DNA of 64,000 nt from Pectinophora gossypiella. Its lineage: Eukaryota > Arthropoda > Insecta > Lepidoptera > Gelechiidae. The position numbers and the translations under genes are program-made. The stretch spans positions 2,480,001 to 2,544,000 of the forward strand of contig NC_065407.1 in assembly GCF_024362695.1 (NCBI RefSeq). Direction: 5' to 3'. The number at the start of each line of letters is the position of its first letter. Position 1 is the stretch's first letter. The notes under the pieces were generated by a model. That model ran no database searches, was not told where the DNA came from, and saw only the letters and a program-made list of their open reading frames with translations. Shown piece by piece: positions 51,803-62,034 of the stretch.

Positions 51803-51911
51803 ACGGCCTCTGTGGTCCAGTGGTTGAGCATTGGGCTCACAATCCGGAGGTCCCGGGTCCGAATCACTTTGTGATCCCTAGTTTGGTTTGGTTACATTAC
51901 AGGCTGATCGA
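51803..51911 (+). mobile_element. SINE-A head fragment
   Basis: CACGGCCTCTGTGGTCCAGTG, CTCACAATCCGGAGGTCC, GGGTCCGAATC, then directly ACTTTGTGATCCCTAGTTTG. It is followed by the inverted short repeat of 40930-41010. Confidence 0.8.
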
Positions 51912-52756
51912 GGTTTCTGTTAAACCACCGTAATAGTTGGTGAGCCGCATCGCCGTCTATAACATTCAAAGGAATATTTTGTCGTTACAGAAGTCTTTTA
52001 GAATAATACGTACAGAAATCGGCTCCAACTCTTTGACCTTAGGTAATTGTTTGGCATGCATAAGTACCTGGTCAAAAGTACTTTAAATCGGCGAGCATGC
52101 ATGACGATTCTCAGACGATGCGAAAGTGGTCTGTCATGATCATAGTAAGTAGAATTTCGTTTTCTCTGCCTACCCCAAAGGGAAATAGGCATAAATTTAT
52201 GTATGCATTGTATATAATACAAATAAATACATACACACAATATGCCATGATAGGTATGCAACATGTTGTAAACAAGAATTAGTAAAAAAAGTTAAAAAAA
52301 TACTCGGAAATGTATCTGCCACTAACTAAAATTGCAATAAATCATACATAATTTCACTTAAGTAATTGTGTTTTATTGTCGGAGATGGGAGTATCAGTAT
52401 GCCAATACAGGATGAAAGAGTCGAGTCATAGGGACTGTAACTTAGAACCTGACAGAGCTTAGCTCTACTATTACTATTTAGAGGCGGAGGACAGGAGTCC
52501 TAGTACGGCTTCGAAATAAACTTCAAAATAAACACCCCACTCGCGTCAGATAGTGTGCTGCGGGGAGGAAGGCAAGAGGGAAACTACTATTTACCTATTT
52601 TTCCCTAAAAATTCTACACCGAAAAGAGCGTAGCTCTTAAATAAGTAAGGATATTTATTGTATGTAGGTGTCTACGTTATGAAAAAAATTATGTATCAGA
52701 AAACCATAAAATAAATAGGTATTACTTGATTCAACAATAATATATATTACCTGATA
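51912..52756. other. No gene; RTE remnants
   Basis: 52150-52205 (TCTGCCTACCCCAAAGGGAA, ATAGGCATAAATTTATG) is an RTE 3' tail. 52595-52640 (ATTCTACACCGAAAAGAGCG) is the other RTE tail type. Confidence 0.45.
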
Positions 52757-52978
52757 TACAGGGTGTTAGTGACATCGTAACGAATACTCAGGGGAATGAT
52801 TCAGACATTATTCTGAGTTAATATCAGGTGGAATTTTTCGTCGCAAAATTCATGATTTTTTTTAGTTTTTTAAAATTATTTTCAATTCTATACTTTTGCG
52901 ATGGAAAATTCCACTTGATATTAACTCAAAATAATCAGCTGAATCATTCCCCTCAGTATTCGTTACGATGTCTCGATA
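52757..52978. mobile_element. MITE-1 copy, first of a tandem pair
   Basis: CAGGGTGTTAGTGACATCGT, GGGAATGATTCAGACATTAT to TTCCACTTGATATTAACTC and CAGTATTCGTTACGATGTC. The last bases of the right terminus are lost. Confidence 0.75.
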
Positions 52979-53029
52979 AGTGACAACTTACACCCCGCAC
53001 AAGTACATACGGTAGCCATACAAGTAGGT

Positions 53030-53262
53030 ATGGGTGTTAGTGACACCGTAACGAATACTGAGGGGGATGGTTCAGACCATGATTCTGAGTTAATATCAAG
53101 TGGAATTTTCAGTCTGAATATTCATGAAAATGTTTGTGTTTTTTTAAATTATTTTCAGTTCCATACTTTTGCGACGGAAAATTCCACTTGATATCATCTC
53201 AGAATCATGCCCTCAATCACCCCTTAAAGTTTTCGTTACGATGTCACTAACACCCTGTATAA
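53030..53262. mobile_element. MITE-1 copy, second of a tandem pair
   Basis: GGGTGTTAGTGACACCGTAA, CCATGATTCTGAGTTAATAT to AAATTCCACTTGATATCATC and GATGTCACTAACACCCTGTA. Both arms complete, about 75-80 bp each. Confidence 0.8.
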
Positions 53263-53577
53263 TGTTACCGGATTCACCAACTAACCTGAATAGATTGTTC
53301 ATGGATTTAAAACAGTTACAAGCCTTAAGCCAGAGCCAAACCCTCCTCCCCTATACTATGCAAATACAAACTGAAATCAATTCTAAATGCGTCTGCTACC
53401 CCATTTAAATTCCTCCATCGATACTTCAAAGCGATCATTACGATAAGGAATATCTTCAAAACATGACTTTGCGTTTTCATGGCATAAAGTTGTGGATAAT
53501 TTGATTTGACTTTTGAATTGATTAAGTTATGATTTTATATCAAAACTGGCTGAAGCATATAAATAATTATTTTAGAC
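53263..53577. other. No gene seen
   Basis: Nothing recognised; a 79-aa ORF starts inside MITE-1. Confidence 0.4.
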
Positions 53578-53875
53578 TTCTTCTATCGTGTGGGTTGTAA
53601 GGCGAATTACCCACCTCATCAACTCTAGTGTCAGGATTATTATTGAGTCGCCAAAGGCCCCTAACATGGGTCGTAACGATTAGGTACTCAGTACATCAGT
53701 AAGTACCTAGTAACTGGGCCCAACGGCTTAACGTGCCTTCCGAATCACGGATCATCTTACTTTTTGGTCAATCAGGTGATCAGCCTGTAATATCCTAACC
53801 AAACAAGGGATCACAAGGGATTCTTGTGACCTCCGGATCGTGAGCCCAACGCTTAATCACAGGACTACGGAAGCC
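53578..53875 (-). mobile_element. SINE-A, B-box region deleted
   Basis: Minus-strand: GGCTTCCGTAGTCCTGTG, ATCCGGAGGTCACAAGAATC (B-box GGTTCGAATCC absent), CCTGATTGACCAAAAAGTAA, 3' end CCACACGATAGAAGAAG. Without the B box it could not be transcribed by RNA polymerase III. Confidence 0.8.
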
Positions 53876-53954
53876 GTACATTTCAGACAATATACATACG
53901 TATAGCGTCACGCCTGTATCCCCAAAGAGGTATACAGAGGTGTATAGTTTTAGT

Positions 53955-54213
53955 TCCATATAATAGGGGGCGAGCTCACTAACGTCCCCACTGCTGGGGC
54001 ACGGACCTTCCCTATGGATGGATAGGGAGATCGGGCCTTAAACGATCACGCGGGCCCAACGCGGATTGATGGTTGTTAACGACTGCTAATGCAGCCAGGA
54101 CCAACGGCTTAACGTGCCTTCCGAAGCTCGGAGGAGCTCGAGATGAAAACTTTTTTTTTGTGGTCACCCATCCTATGACCGGCCTTTGCGAAAGTTGCGC
54201 CACCGAGCTCCTC
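53955..54213 (-). mobile_element. SINE-C, tRNA/5S-like chimeric SINE
   Basis: Minus strand starts GAGGAGCTCGGTGGCGCAAC (tRNA-like start), then AAAGGCCGGTCATAGGATGG and GTGACCACA, which resembles the conserved GGATGGGTGACC part of animal 5S rRNA. Then follow the SINE-A-like GCACGTTAAGCCGTTGGTCC, the GGCCCGATCTCCC body and the GCCCCAGCAGTGGGGACGTT end. The region between the tRNA start and the 5S-like part is shortened. Chimeric origin is inference from recalled 5S sequence. Confidence 0.6.
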
Positions 54214-54921
54214 AATCCTATTGACATTAACCGGGCACATGGAAACAGAATGATAAAAACCTAGCCATAAACTTCTTCAATAAAATAAAATAACTCTTTT
54301 TATGATCCAATCATGAATTCAAACTCACCAAGTTGAATTCAGTGGTTTGGAGCCTGAGCCGCGATTGGAACCCGTGACAAGAAGATTAGGACTGCCAAAG
54401 ACAGTTTCATCAAATAAATCGTTTATTTGTTGACCCAACTTAAACCGATACACGCCAGATAATAGCGACTCCTTCGATCATGTTACCGCGAAAGCCTTAA
54501 AATTTTGCTGTATCAAAATTGCGGACCAAAGTTTGAGTTTGATGTAAACATGGGTTGGAGTTTCAACGGTCAGGTTTAAAATATGAATATAAATTGGTAA
54601 AGTTTAGGGTTTGCTCAATCTACGGCCAACTTTAAAATTATTAACACGACAACGTTTCCTAGATTTACGAGCGAAATTCTATTTTGTTATCTACATGAAA
54701 AATGTCCTTGAATCGTTTAAAACTTTTTAATTCAACAGTCCATTGTACACAAAACATGATATTTAAAAACAGTTCCAATAACATAAGACAGTCAAACGGT
54801 TCAGCTTATTTTTAACAGAAATCTCTTCCATCAGATCGCAAAACACTTCCTTTGAAAAACTTAAAACTAATAGAGAGCAGATAGTTGTGCACATAAATAA
54901 ATATATTCGCTTACATAAATA
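54214..54921. other. No gene seen
   Basis: Nothing recognised. Confidence 0.4.
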
Positions 54922-55035
54922 CAGGCTGTCAATGACGTCGTAACGAAAACTTTAAGGGATGACTCAGACCATGATTCTGAATGGATATCAAGAGGAATTT
55001 CCCATTGCATAAGTATGGAACTGAAAATAATAATT
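54922..55035 (+). mobile_element. MITE-1 left arm only
   Basis: CAGGCTGTCAATGACGTCGT, CATGATTCTGAATGGATATC, ATAAGTATGGAACTGAAAAT. The right arm is absent. Confidence 0.7.
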
Positions 55036-55247
55036 AAAAATAGTGTGTATATCTATATACGTTAATATAACCTAGCCAAGCTGCATCGTATGATGGATGC
55101 AGCAGAGACTTGGTTGAGGGAGCTTTAAGCTATATATAAATATTTGTTACAATCCACGTAGGAAAATTATTTTTGCCATACGTTAATAAACACATTATAA
55201 ATAATCAATGTTTTATGCAAATACTTAATTACTCTTTTGGTAGTCAA
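55036..55247. other. No feature seen
   Basis: AT-rich, nothing recognised. Confidence 0.35.
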
Positions 55248-55345
55248 AAAAGGCCCTGGAAAGTCCCTTATTGCCGGAGCTGCGGGTTCAAGTCCCGTCC
55301 GAGTCAGATTTTTCCTCTTTGTGAGTTTCCCTGAACAAAGGTGAG
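55248..55345 (+). repeat. tRNA-like fragment, probably from another SINE
   Basis: GGCCCTGGAAAGTCCCTTAT, then a perfect B-box-like GGTTCAAGTCCCGTCCGAG. No matching A box or acceptor arm, so not a functional tRNA gene. Confidence 0.4.
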
Positions 55346-55659
55346 TGCTATAAACACAAAAATCATTTACTATTTTTTTGTAAATGTTCTAATTATTCGT
55401 AATTTTAAGTGACAAATTGTTTACTACCTAAGTATAATGCTTGGAATATACCAACAGTAAGAAAATGACAAAGTATAAACTAAAATAGGTTATACAAGCT
55501 TGTCATGTCAAACAAAGGCGTTAGTTTTATTAGCCATGGGTGACGTCATTAGAGCCAATGTTAGCTCAATTAGGGGTCGTTAATTCTTTTTATACTGATA
55601 CTGGTGTTGATTACGGCGAATATACATACGTAAACTAAACCCCGCGCTTCCTGAAGGGG
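55346..55659. other. No feature seen
   Basis: Nothing recognised. Confidence 0.4.
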
Positions 55660-56160
55660 TAAGAAGAACTTACATACATACATAAACTCACGCCTATTTC
55701 CCACTGGGGTAAGCAGAGACTATAGAATTCCATTTGCTTCGATCCTGACACACTTCTCTTGCTTACTCCACATTCATCAATCGCTTCATACACGCACGCC
55801 GGTTCAGAGTAGATGGTACTAAATCTTTTCTAAGGACATCTCCAATTTGGAGTAGTTATAGGCGGATGAGACGTCCGTTATGTAAAAATTGACGATTCAA
55901 AGTGTAACTATGTTACCAACTGAATAAAGATATTTTTGAATTTGAATTTGGTCATCGTAAGTCCTTCTCGGTCTTCCTCTGCCAGCCCTAGCATCAACTT
56001 TCGCTTTATATACCGCTTTTGCAATTCTATTATCCTTCATCCGCTCTACGTGTCCAAACCAACATTTCCTTCTCAATCTTAGTCACTATATCGTCTTTTA
56101 CACCACATCTCTGTCTTATCACACTGTTTCTCACTCTATCTAAAAAGAGCATCTCTTTAT
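55660..56160 (-). pseudogene. RTE-clade RT C-terminus, interrupted by another LINE tail
   Basis: Minus-strand relative of 8103-8435, extending about 70 bp further upstream (GATAAGACAGAGATGTGG). It encodes the same FGHxERM and KAVYKAK-type stretch. At 55851-55949 it is broken by a TTTGAATTTG-tailed LINE 3' end, flanked by AATTTGG on both sides (target duplication). The 3' UTR (CCCCAGTGGGAAATAGGCG) ends at 55660 in a TATGTATGTA tail. Confidence 0.75.
55851..55949 (+). mobile_element. LINE 3' tail nested in the RTE fragment
   Basis: GTTATAGGCGGATGAGACG, ATTGACGATTCAAAGTGTAA, AATAAAGATATTTTTGAATT. Same family as 14540-14706. Confidence 0.75.
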
Positions 56161-56339
56161 AAGTACCCTTGATAAAGCGCGTCATACAAAAATACGAAAA
56201 AACGTGACACTAATTTAGCTATACATTCATAGACAGCGGATTACAGATTAGATTGCAAGGTCGATAACAATCGCCCCTGACTCAACATATTCAAAAGTTT
56301 GTAATAGTATAAACACTCACTTCTCGCCAGCTAAATTTA

Positions 56340-56505
56340 AGTCCCATATAATAGAGGAGGAAAGCTAGAAGGAAAGAGAGGAAGGGGAAGACCAAGAAGA
56401 GCTTACATGGAACAGATTAAAGGAAAGGTCGTGTCGTAGGACTGGAATGGAAAATGCTACACCGACACGAGCGTGGCTCTTAAATTGATGACGATGATGA
56501 ATAGA
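56340..56505 (+). pseudogene. LINE RT C-terminal remnant
   Basis: Translates to KLEGKRGRGRPRRAYMEQIK, the Arg/Gly-rich end of an RTE-like ORF2, then a frameshift; ACACCGACACGAGCGTGGC and a GATGACGATGATGA tail follow. Related: 29400-29565, 41845-41905, 52595-52640. Confidence 0.6.
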
Positions 56506-56618
56506 GGACGAATTTTTTGCCGTTAACCGGGCACAACTGTAATATGCCCCTGAATTGTATATTATAAATTATATTTTATTGAAAAAATACAGTAACATGG
56601 GTCTTATTATAATATTGT

Positions 56619-56624
<6 letters not shown>

Positions 56625-56649
<25 letters not shown>

Positions 56650-56738
56650 ACACCACACACACATACACACACGCACGCAAGCACGCACGCACGCACGCAC
56701 GCAAGCACGCACGCACGCACGCACGCATGCACGCATTG
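56625..56738. repeat. Compound microsatellite (CA)n and (GCAC)n
   Basis: About 12 CA units, interruptions (AAACA, ACCAC, ATACA), then some 15 CACG units with AAGC and ATGC variants. The His/Thr/Arg-rich 62-aa ORF here is an artefact. Confidence 0.95.
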
Positions 56739-58349
56739 GATGATTATAGCCTGTATCGTAAATCCTGACAATTTTAAAAAGTTAAAACATAATGAAAGTG
56801 GGAAAAGTGAGTTTGCACTTAATGCTTTTTAAACAAATTCTGAAACTTATCTATTAACGAAATAATATCAAATAGACATCATACACTTATGACCCCGAAA
56901 TTTCTATAAAATCTTTTGAACAAACGATCGCTTAGTCATGCCAATTCCAAGCAAGGATAGAAATCCTAATATTTCTATAGGATGTTCTTAGAACAAACCG
57001 TTTAGAGGGATTCGGGTCACGTTCGTATACGTCGCTGAGTCGACAGAGGCGAATTTATTTGAGGCTCCAATCAGTCCCTCAGACATGTGGAGACAGCTCG
57101 TTTTACGTTCTAGAATGCTCCAGTGTTTGGGTAAATACGAGTTGATCACATACACAGTTAAGCTAACGCTTCTGCTAACTACTTTTGTATTTATTTGTAA
57201 TCGAAGCTGTTAGCTCCTTGAAGAAAATAAAATAAATATTAAATAAGTATTACAATAAATCTCGACAGAAATGTTTGTTAAGTATTTATTTTAAAGTTCC
57301 ACAATCTGATGCAATGTTAACACGTTCACTATGTATGAACCACATATGGGACAATAAATATGAAACTCATACATGCATGGCCCATATGTGGGGCACATTT
57401 TTTTTTTGCCAAAGTGTGTCATGTACATAAATTCCAATGTGTTCATTGAAAAATAACATTGTACGTGAGGGGTTGATATCTAACTAGCTACAGGTATGCT
57501 ACGCCGTAGCATTAGCGCCGTAGCATTAGCTACGAGCGTAGTCCAACATCAAAAAGTTCTAATCGAAGAATAAAGGGTACTGTTTTCCTTAAAAAAACCA
57601 TTCAGTGATGGGTGTCCACGTGAGCAAAAACGATTCAAGTCAGTAATAGGATTATGGATTTTATTACTACCAGCCGAAATATCGTTAGGGAGGCAATTTC
57701 GGAGCAGATATTGGCTATTAGCTTACGCGGTAATATCTCCGATATTCATGTATAACGACCAAAACTTGAGCATATTTGCGGCCCAGCAAAGCCAAATTTC
57801 AGCCGAATATCGGATAATGTGGGTTTTGTTACCTACATTGTGTAACTACGCGGAATTATCTTTGTTTTGTATAAGCACACTTTATAATGTAATTTTGAGT
57901 CCGCGCGCACACTTGGTACGAACACCGTTTATGGAAGCATCTCATGTTAAATTCTGTTATGAAAGTAACTTCCTTATTCTGTGCACAAAATTATGCTCTC
58001 GATTAATTTTAATTATCTAAATTACACGCGGGGGGAGATCACACGAATAAAAGTTACGCTTACCTAATTTAATTTATGTAAATTCTGTTCACCTTTATTC
58101 TAAAAATACATATACTGATACGTGCATGTTGTATTCAGACAGATTTATTAATTACCCAACATAAAAATTCAACGTTTAAATTTAAATATGCGTCGATTTA
58201 TTAAAAGCAAATATAGTTTTGGTCACACCCCCTGGACACTATACACAAACATCTTTAAGAAAAATACATTTTCTTTTTTGTACTTAATGTATTTACTCAT
58301 TTAAATTAAGAGAAACGCAACAGTTACTTCGATATTCGATTACGTTTTT
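56739..58349. other. Long stretch without a recognised gene
   Basis: A 90-aa plus ORF (57748-58020) has no known domain. 57488-57540 holds a 14-bp direct repeat (GCCGTAGCATTAGC twice) with flanking GTAGC/GCTAC symmetry. 57330-57410 has two near-inverted CACATATGGG/CCCATATGTG words. Confidence 0.4.
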
Positions 58350-58440
58350 ACCGACTTCATAAAAGGAGGTTCTCAATTAGACCAGTTTTTTTTTCTATGA
58401 CGTCACGGTGAACGGTTATAATCGAAATTTCATAGCGAAT
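58350..58440 (+). repeat. ACCGACTTC repeat left end
   Basis: TTTTTACCGACTTCATAAAAG, GAGGTTCTCAATTAGACCAG; related to the left end of 41787-42080. Confidence 0.45.
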
Positions 58441-59357
58441 TCGTCCTTACTGACGTTTAGATGCCTTGCGAAATGACGTCGATACAGAAAATGTGAAATT
58501 GACATTCAACAAGTTTAACCATGATCTTCTTTGCGAGTCGATGGCGATCGATACTATAGGTATATTTTTGCTGACCAATAGTTAGCCACGCTTACGGCAT
58601 TGTTAGTGGCTTCGTGAAGGTCTTTAATAGTGCAGGTGTTAGGGCACTTAGGACAGCACAAAAGGTGAGCCATAGTTTATGATGGTCTTTGTATTTGTTT
58701 GTTTTGAACCATGATAATTACTTTGAATAAATAATTCTGATAACTGAGTAAAAACTTACTGATTTAACAAAATTGATACTAACTAATTTGTTTTCCTGCC
58801 TTCCTGGCTGTCTTCGTTGTAATTGGGTTAAATGCTTAAATAGTTTTTATTTTGTGATAGTCCGCTAAAGATCATCCCACATTAGATGCTTAAAGGGAGA
58901 TCTTGAACAACTAATTGGATCGGATCCGAGGCTAACTCTAGTTTTTTGTTGTTAAGTTCAGCATTTTACAAAGTAAAGTGATTCAATGATCAGAATATCA
59001 ATGGGGTTAAAAAGGGCACATCGAAGCAATTCACTTAAATTTTTCAAAATTTACATGGACGCCCTTTATTACATGGGACTTTAAAATAGCTAGTAAGGAG
59101 TGTGTGTATGTACTATATATCTCTGCCTACCCCTTCGGGGATATAGGCGCGATGGTACACAATAGTGTGGCCATCTTGAATAAAAAAAAATGAATATTTT
59201 TATTTCAGACTATAGTAGTATCAATTTAAAATAAACAGAATTCAAAATAAAAGAATAAGTAAATTGTTCATCCGTTTATTTATTTTAAGGAATGAATCAG
59301 TCAATGTTTTCTAAAAATATTCGAGAAAAATCTATAATGTCGAATAATATTTTTATT
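58441..59357. other. No gene; RTE tail at 59110-59165
   Basis: TATCTCTGCCTACCCCTTCG, GGGATATAGGCGCGATGG is an RTE 3' tail. 58996-59030 shares GCACATCGAAGCAATTCA with 7243. Confidence 0.45.
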
Positions 59358-59475
59358 CATCATCATATCCCTAGCATTATCGTGTTTTTTCACAGGGCCC
59401 GCTTACCTAACCTGAAGATTTGACAGGTCCGGTTTTTTTACAGAAGCGACTGCCTGGGACCTTCCAACCCAATAA
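59358..59475 (-). mobile_element. SINE-B 3' part
   Basis: CATCATATCCCTAGCATTATC, CCCGCTTACCTAACCTGAAG, TTTACAGAAGCGACTGCC. Confidence 0.8.
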
Positions 59476-60477
59476 TTTTGATTTGTTCTTTCTAATAAAA
59501 TAGATTGACGAATGTAAGACCAAATAAATTGCCACTCGTTCAAATCAAAAATCATATCAATCATTTCGTCGCCGATGTCGCAGCGACCAAATGTTTAATA
59601 CTATAACTGACGTGTCTGCATTTTTTGGCGAAACTGATTTGCACCTTTTACATTTGTCAATAAGACACAAATCGCTTGAGCAAAATAATAAATCGCCACG
59701 ATATATTTCCAATGGAAAAGAAACAAAAGCTAATTGAATCAGATGCCTAGTATAATGAGTAACGAGTTTACCCCACTTATCCGCTAAGCTCCCACTTTAC
59801 ATTGTAATTTAGTGACCCGTATCGATCAGGCGGTCCTGGAGACTCATTAACTTCTTAATTAAGGGCCCGCGACGTGATCTGAACGGCAATTTTTAAGGCC
59901 AAAGTACATAGAGACGGTATAAATTGCGGCCATTTTGGCAAACTTCAATGACAGACGTCCATGGACCATGTGGCGATCCCAAGTGTCATAATATTGTTGC
60001 ACGACGAGTGGAGGTGCCAGGAGAGTAGTACATAAATGAAAACAGGACTCCAACAGTAAACAGTTAATTGTAGAATATGTAATTGACACTTTACAAGCAG
60101 GAACTTAAAGTCAATAATTGAACGATAATATAACGAAAATAATATGCAATGGACATATTGTAATATAGTGGACACGGCCACAGTTAAGCAATACAGATGT
60201 TACTCTTATCATGATCGCGGATGTAATGCGTAAAAGCAGAATAAAAGGAATTGTGGAATGGAAGAGAATTTCGAAATTTAAAATCGATTGGTAAAAAGGA
60301 GAGGCCAGTATATGCAGTTTGCACTCTGCCAGACCATTGTGACAAAAAAGGTTAAAAGGTGGATGGTGAAACTAGCTTTATCTCATTCCTGCACATACTG
60401 AGAATGAAGGACGGCACTAGTTTAAGAGTTGTAAGTTTGTGTCCAGCACCTCTACCGGCCATAAGCTTTCCTTCTAC
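59476..60477. other. No gene recognised
   Basis: Two overlapping ~77-aa minus ORFs (59859-60181) without domains. No repeat found by eye. Confidence 0.35.
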
Positions 60478-60637
60478 TCTTCAGTTTCAGATAGCCAGGT
60501 GATTCAGTATGCAATATGTCTTAACCAAACGTGAAATAATCTGAAGTGATTTCGACAAAGTACCCAAAATCCCCGTCGGGAATCAACCCGGACTTCCAGA
60601 TCGAGCCCAACGCTCTAACCACTAGACCACCGAGGCT
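60478..60637 (-). mobile_element. SINE-A2 head and body fragment
   Basis: Minus-strand GCCTCGGTGGTCTAGTGGTTA, CTGGAAGTCCGGGTTGATTC, CACTTCAGATTATTTCACG. The 3' half is absent. Confidence 0.75.
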
Positions 60638-60899
60638 GTACAAACTCACACATTACAAATAAATGCCTGCCCGGAACGCTCTCAGCGCGCCGCCTCTGTG
60701 TACGCGATCTTCAAACCTAAATTGCTCGCATATTTACCAAAAGCTGTGGAATATTTATTGGTGATAACAGCAAGGATAGAATTTGGGGATACTTGATCAC
60801 TTCAGCAAAGCGCTTTGAGGTGAGATGTTATAAGGTTTGACTTCTCTGGTATAGTATACATAACTTTTCGGTTCGCACGAGTACATAAGAAGATTTACC
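60638..60899. other. No feature seen
   Basis: Nothing recognised. Confidence 0.4.
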
Positions 60900-61395
60900 T
60901 CACCACCTGGGTCTAACGTCAGTCTTCAATAGTCGTAAGGGCTAAGGAATTTTAATAAGGGCCCTCACGGGGCATTGGAGACTCAACAAGCACCTACATA
61001 GAATGAAGCTGACCGAGACCCCTTTATGCAGATTCTGCTTAAAGGAGTATGACACGCCATTACACCTGCTGTGCAACTGTGAGGCTCTCACACATGGTAG
61101 AATCCGAGCGCTTGGGAGCCACATAATGGATCCTAGGAAGTAAGTCATGGAGCTTTCTCCCAAAAAGACGCTAGATCTAATCGACCGGATCGGTCTAGAG
61201 GAGGAGTTTAAATGCAGGGATTTAGTCACGATAGATCTTTCTAAGACACAGTGACCATTCGGGTTGCATCTGCTCAAACTCATATAATAATAAATAATAA
61301 GGCCTAAGGGATCAAGGGTAGAGGAGGAGAGGGCTTGTTTGTCTATCTCGCTTGCACTTGAGCATTAGGCGGCACATGGTAAGAATGTGTAAGAG
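60900..61395 (+). repeat. Repeat-V split by a LINE fragment
   Basis: Left part CACCACCTGGGTCTAACGTC with TCGTAAGGGCTAAGG; right part AGGGATCAAGGGTAGAGGAG, CTATCTCGCTTGCACTTGAG. The insert is bounded by AAGGGCTAAGG and AAGGCCTAAGG, a near-perfect 11-bp duplication. Confidence 0.55.
60952..61254 (+). pseudogene. LINE ORF2 C-terminus with zinc-finger-like motif
   Basis: In one frame the sequence reads RALTGHWRLNKHLHRM, then PLCRFCLKEYDTPLHLLCNC (a C-x2-C...H...C zinc-finger-like motif) and a GRIRALG ending. This is the segment after RNase H in I-, Jockey- or R1-group LINEs. One stop (TAA at 61141-61143) interrupts it, after which VMELSPKKTLDLIDRIG continues to a TGA at 61252-61254. RT and endonuclease are absent: a 5'-truncated insert with a short (AATA)n tail near 61280-61295. 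Confidence 0.7.
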
Positions 61396-61411
61396 TCCGG
61401 GGTCTTCCAGA

Positions 61412-61640
61412 GACCTTAGATCCAGTCAGTTCCTGAAAAGTGTCTGTTAGGTTTCCTCTGCTTATTTGTGGAGCATTGTGGCATTATCTCGATGTTGCTG
61501 TTATATGAGTTTATAACAGCTGCATGTGAGTTTATAACTCGTTGGCGCTGCCAGTACCAGGAATTGAACGAGCGCTGATTATTTGCGAAGCAAGCCGGTG
61601 ACACACTGGACCACATTGACTTTAACACAGACAGTGGCAA
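61412..61640 (-). repeat. Possible further tRNA-derived SINE
   Basis: On the minus strand GTGGTCCAGTGTGTCACCGG and GTTCAATTCCTGGTACTGG resemble A- and B-box spacing of a tRNA head. The body has a repeated GAGTTTATAAC. Only one copy in the window, so uncertain. Confidence 0.35.
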
Positions 61641-61783
61641 TGAATTTATGGAAGTTGCTTTTCTTTTTTTTTTTAGATCTGTCTTTATTTAGTAATCAGA
61701 ACCACTTTTCTACCAACATAACATAGAGCAATATGGTGGAGTGAATTAAACCCACTTTTGGATACAAGTCTCCCCTCAATCAA

Positions 61784-62034
61784 GCCTGGTGGAGACACAT
61801 CAGGAAAATCACTTTGTGATCCCTAGTTTGGTTATAGGACAGTACAGGCTGATCACCTGATTGTTCGAAAGAAAGATGATTCGTGCGGAAGACACGTTAA
61901 GCCATTGTTCCCAGTTACTACTGACTGATGTAAGTTAGTAGTCGTTATATGAGCGACGTCAGGGGCCTTTGGCAGCTCAATAGTAACCCTGACACTAGGG
62001 TTGTTGGGGTTGGTAATCCACCTCACAACACACT
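61784..62034 (+). mobile_element. SINE-A, lacking most of the tRNA head
   Basis: GCCTGGTGGAGACACATCAG, TCACTTTGTGATCCCTAGTT, GCTCAATAGTAACCCTGACA, CCACCTCACAACACAC. It lies between two short pieces of the SINE-A2 3' end in opposite orientations (61751-61783 and 62034-62053). Confidence 0.85.

Noticed and set aside
56555..56743. 62-aa ORF rich in His, Thr, Ala and Arg
   Set aside because: Translation of the CA/CACG microsatellite.
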